Origin: Bin55 sp963664665
Lineage (GTDB): Bacteria > Pseudomonadota > Gammaproteobacteria > Pseudomonadales > Azotimanducaceae
Assembly (NCBI GenBank): GCA_963664665.2
Contig: CAXXMH010000004.1
Coordinates: 620,001-684,000, forward strand
Direction: 5' to 3'
DNA length: 64,000 bases
Translations under genes and position numbers: made by a program
The notes under the pieces: model-generated
Databases searched by the model: none
The model's input: the letters and a program-made list of their open reading frames with translations, nothing else
What the model was told of the DNA's origin: nothing
Shown: in pieces, positions 62,745-64,000 of the stretch
Layout: every line of letters begins with the position of its first letter
How positions within the stretch are numbered: position 1 is the stretch's first letter

Positions 62745-64000
62745 ATGAGCGACCTTTCCCCGCGAGCGCAGCGGATATCACTGACGCAGAAATACGCGCT
62801 CGACGAGACGGACCTTTGGCTTACTGGAACTCAAGCCGTGGTGCGATTGTTGCTCGAACAGAACAGACTTGATATTAATGCGCGCAGACATACTGCAGGT
62901 TATGTAACGGGCTATCGCGGCTCCCCGCTTGCCGGACTAGATCTCGAAATGGCACGTGCGGAAGCGCAGATTGGCGAGGCGAATATCGTCTTTCAACCTG
63001 CGATCAATGAAGACCTGGCAGCGACGGCAGCTTGGGGTTCACAGCAGGTCGGATTGTTCCAAGGAAAAAAACACGACGGCGTTTTCAGTCTTTGGTACGG
63101 CAAGTCACCCGGACTTGATCGCTCGACGGATGCGATCCGACATGCAAACATGGCAGGTACCGCGCCGTTAGGGGGTGTGTTAGCCATTGTTGGTGATGAC
63201 CCTGACTGCAAATCGTCGACCCTACCCAGTGATAGCGCTGGAGTCCTTAGAGATCTGCAAATCCCGATTCTAGATCCAACTGATGTCGGCGAATTGATAG
63301 ATTTTGGGCTCTATGGGTGGGCGCTTTCACGCTTCTCAGGTTGTTGGACCGCGATGCTAGCGCAGACATCTGTCATGGATAGTTCCGCTACGATCGATCG
63401 GTCGGGAAAGGCGTCATTTGCTTTTCCGAGACTCGACTTTGATCCGCACATTCGTCTTGTCGATACGCCGCACGAACAGGAACGCCGTATCGCGCAGAAA
63501 TTAGCGCTCGTTCACGAATTCACTGCACAGAACCCGATCAATCACGTGGTGGTTGATGCACCGCGTCCCCAACTTGCGATCGTAACGACTGGAAAGAGCT
63601 ATACCAATGTAAGGCAAGCCCTACGTCTACTCGGTTTGAGCTCGGAGGATGAGATTCGTCAGGTTGGGATTCGCTTAATCAAGCTTGGTCTGATTTGGCC
63701 GACTAACCGGGAGTGGCTTCGAAACCAGGTGGAGGATGCGCAAGCAGCATTCGTCATTGAGTCGAAAAGCGCGTTCTTGGAAACAGAACTGAAGTCCGCG
63801 CTTTATGGATCAGCACATGTTCCGATCCTCGGGAAAGAGGATTTGGACGGCCTGCCGCTTCTGACGCCTTTTGGTGAGCTTCAAGTCGATCCGATGATTG
63901 ATGCGCTTGTCAGAATTGGTGACAAACTGAATCTGAACTTTCCACTGGCCGGGCGATTCACGAATCGAAGTGGTGAGTTCGAGCATGCGCTGACGTCGAT
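62745..64000 (+). CDS. indolepyruvate ferredoxin oxidoreductase family protein (partial)
   Basis: The frame is open from ATG 62745 to the window end (418 codons shown), so the C-terminal part is missing; family members are about 1150-1190 residues. The start reads MSDLSPRAQRISLTQKYALD. Family segments are GYVTGYRGSPLAGLD (thiamine-diphosphate pyrimidine domain), QPAINEDLAATAAWG and WYGKSPGLDRS, then GDDPDCKSST. These enzymes convert aryl-pyruvates or branched 2-oxoacids to acyl-CoA with ferredoxin. With the divergent Lrp regulator and nearby acyl-CoA carboxylase, amino-acid catabolism is the likely role. Confidence 0.9.
   Translation, partial: MSDLSPRAQRISLTQKYALDETDLWLTGTQAVVRLLLEQNRLDINARRHTAGYVTGYRGSPLAGLDLEMARAEAQIGEANIVFQPAINEDLAATAAWGSQQVGLFQGKKHDGVFSLWYGKSPGLDRSTDAIRHANMAGTAPLGGVLAIVGDDPDCKSSTLPSDSAGVLRDLQIPILDPTDVGELIDFGLYGWALSRFSGCWTAMLAQTSVMDSSATIDRSGKASFAFPRLDFDPHIRLVDTPHEQERRIAQKLALVHEFTAQNPINHVVVDAPRPQLAIVTTGKSYTNVRQALRLLGLSSEDEIRQVGIRLIKLGLIWPTNREWLRNQVEDAQAAFVIESKSAFLETELKSALYGSAHVPILGKEDLDGLPLLTPFGELQVDPMIDALVRIGDKLNLNFPLAGRFTNRSGEFEHALTS

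Overview
The window looks like a chromosomal piece of a Gram-negative, aerobic, heterotrophic, probably marine gammaproteobacterium of roughly 50% GC (visual estimate). Support: two TonB-dependent receptors, a lipoprotein glycanase, a CtaA-type haem A synthase, a YbdK-type ligase, a small uncharacterised family I associate with marine gammaproteobacteria (3567-3854), and a catabolic repertoire of phytanoyl-CoA-dioxygenase-like (PhyH) enzymes, type I sulfatases, CaiB CoA-transferase and Rieske oxygenase, typical of uncultured marine or host-associated bacteria. There is no rRNA, CRISPR array or prophage; one tRNA gene is present.

Layout. 0.2-7.7 kb: amino-acid permease, nucleoside hydrolase, PhyH, zinc alcohol dehydrogenase, CaiB CoA-transferase, Rieske oxygenase. 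7.7-15.3 kb: a compact beta-glucan utilisation locus (GH16 lipoprotein with a duplicated C-terminal module, TonB receptor with a canonical EF-hand loop, secreted clan GH-A hydrolase). 15.4-16.6 kb: a second PhyH. 16.86-19.4 kb: an overlapping YtrA-type GntR / ABC ATPase / ABC membrane protein operon with its own palindromic operator. 19.5-23.2 kb: an amidohydrolase and a GST gene separated by a TnpB-only mobile element whose ends are inverted repeats flanked by an exact 8-bp direct repeat. 23.4-28.7 kb: HAD hydrolase, serine hydrolase, a decayed TnpB tail, tRNA-Arg(CCG) overlapping the ctaA stop codon, and a Tat-exported PhoX-like protein. 28.8-34.5 kb: O-methyltransferase, PhyH, sulfatase, PhyH variant, carboxylesterase. 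34.6-40.8 kb: DUF4143 ATPase behind promoter repeats, a large di-haem beta-propeller protein, HpaI-type aldolase. 41.1-46.5 kb: PhyH-HEAT fusion, second sulfatase, frameshifted SRPBCC remnant, homocysteine synthase. 46.5-53.3 kb: reductase, ZnuD-like receptor with a candidate Zur box, small genes including one broken by an amber codon, FAD oxidase. 53.3-64 kb: alpha/beta hydrolase, alanine racemase, SDR, aminotransferase, GCS2 ligase, thiolase-like protein, acyl-CoA carboxyltransferase, Lrp regulator, and an indolepyruvate oxidoreductase gene running off the end.

Two themes tie the genes together. The first is scavenging of complex organic matter: beta-glucan uptake, desulfation, ester cleavage, oxidative attack by five PhyH enzymes and a Rieske oxygenase, then CoA-dependent breakdown. 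The second is amino-acid and acyl-CoA catabolism at the right-hand end under a divergent Lrp regulator. The most unusual items are the TnpB element with DDE-like termini, the PhyH-HEAT fusion, a PhyH paralogue that appears to lack the iron-binding carboxylate, and the tRNA/ctaA overlap.
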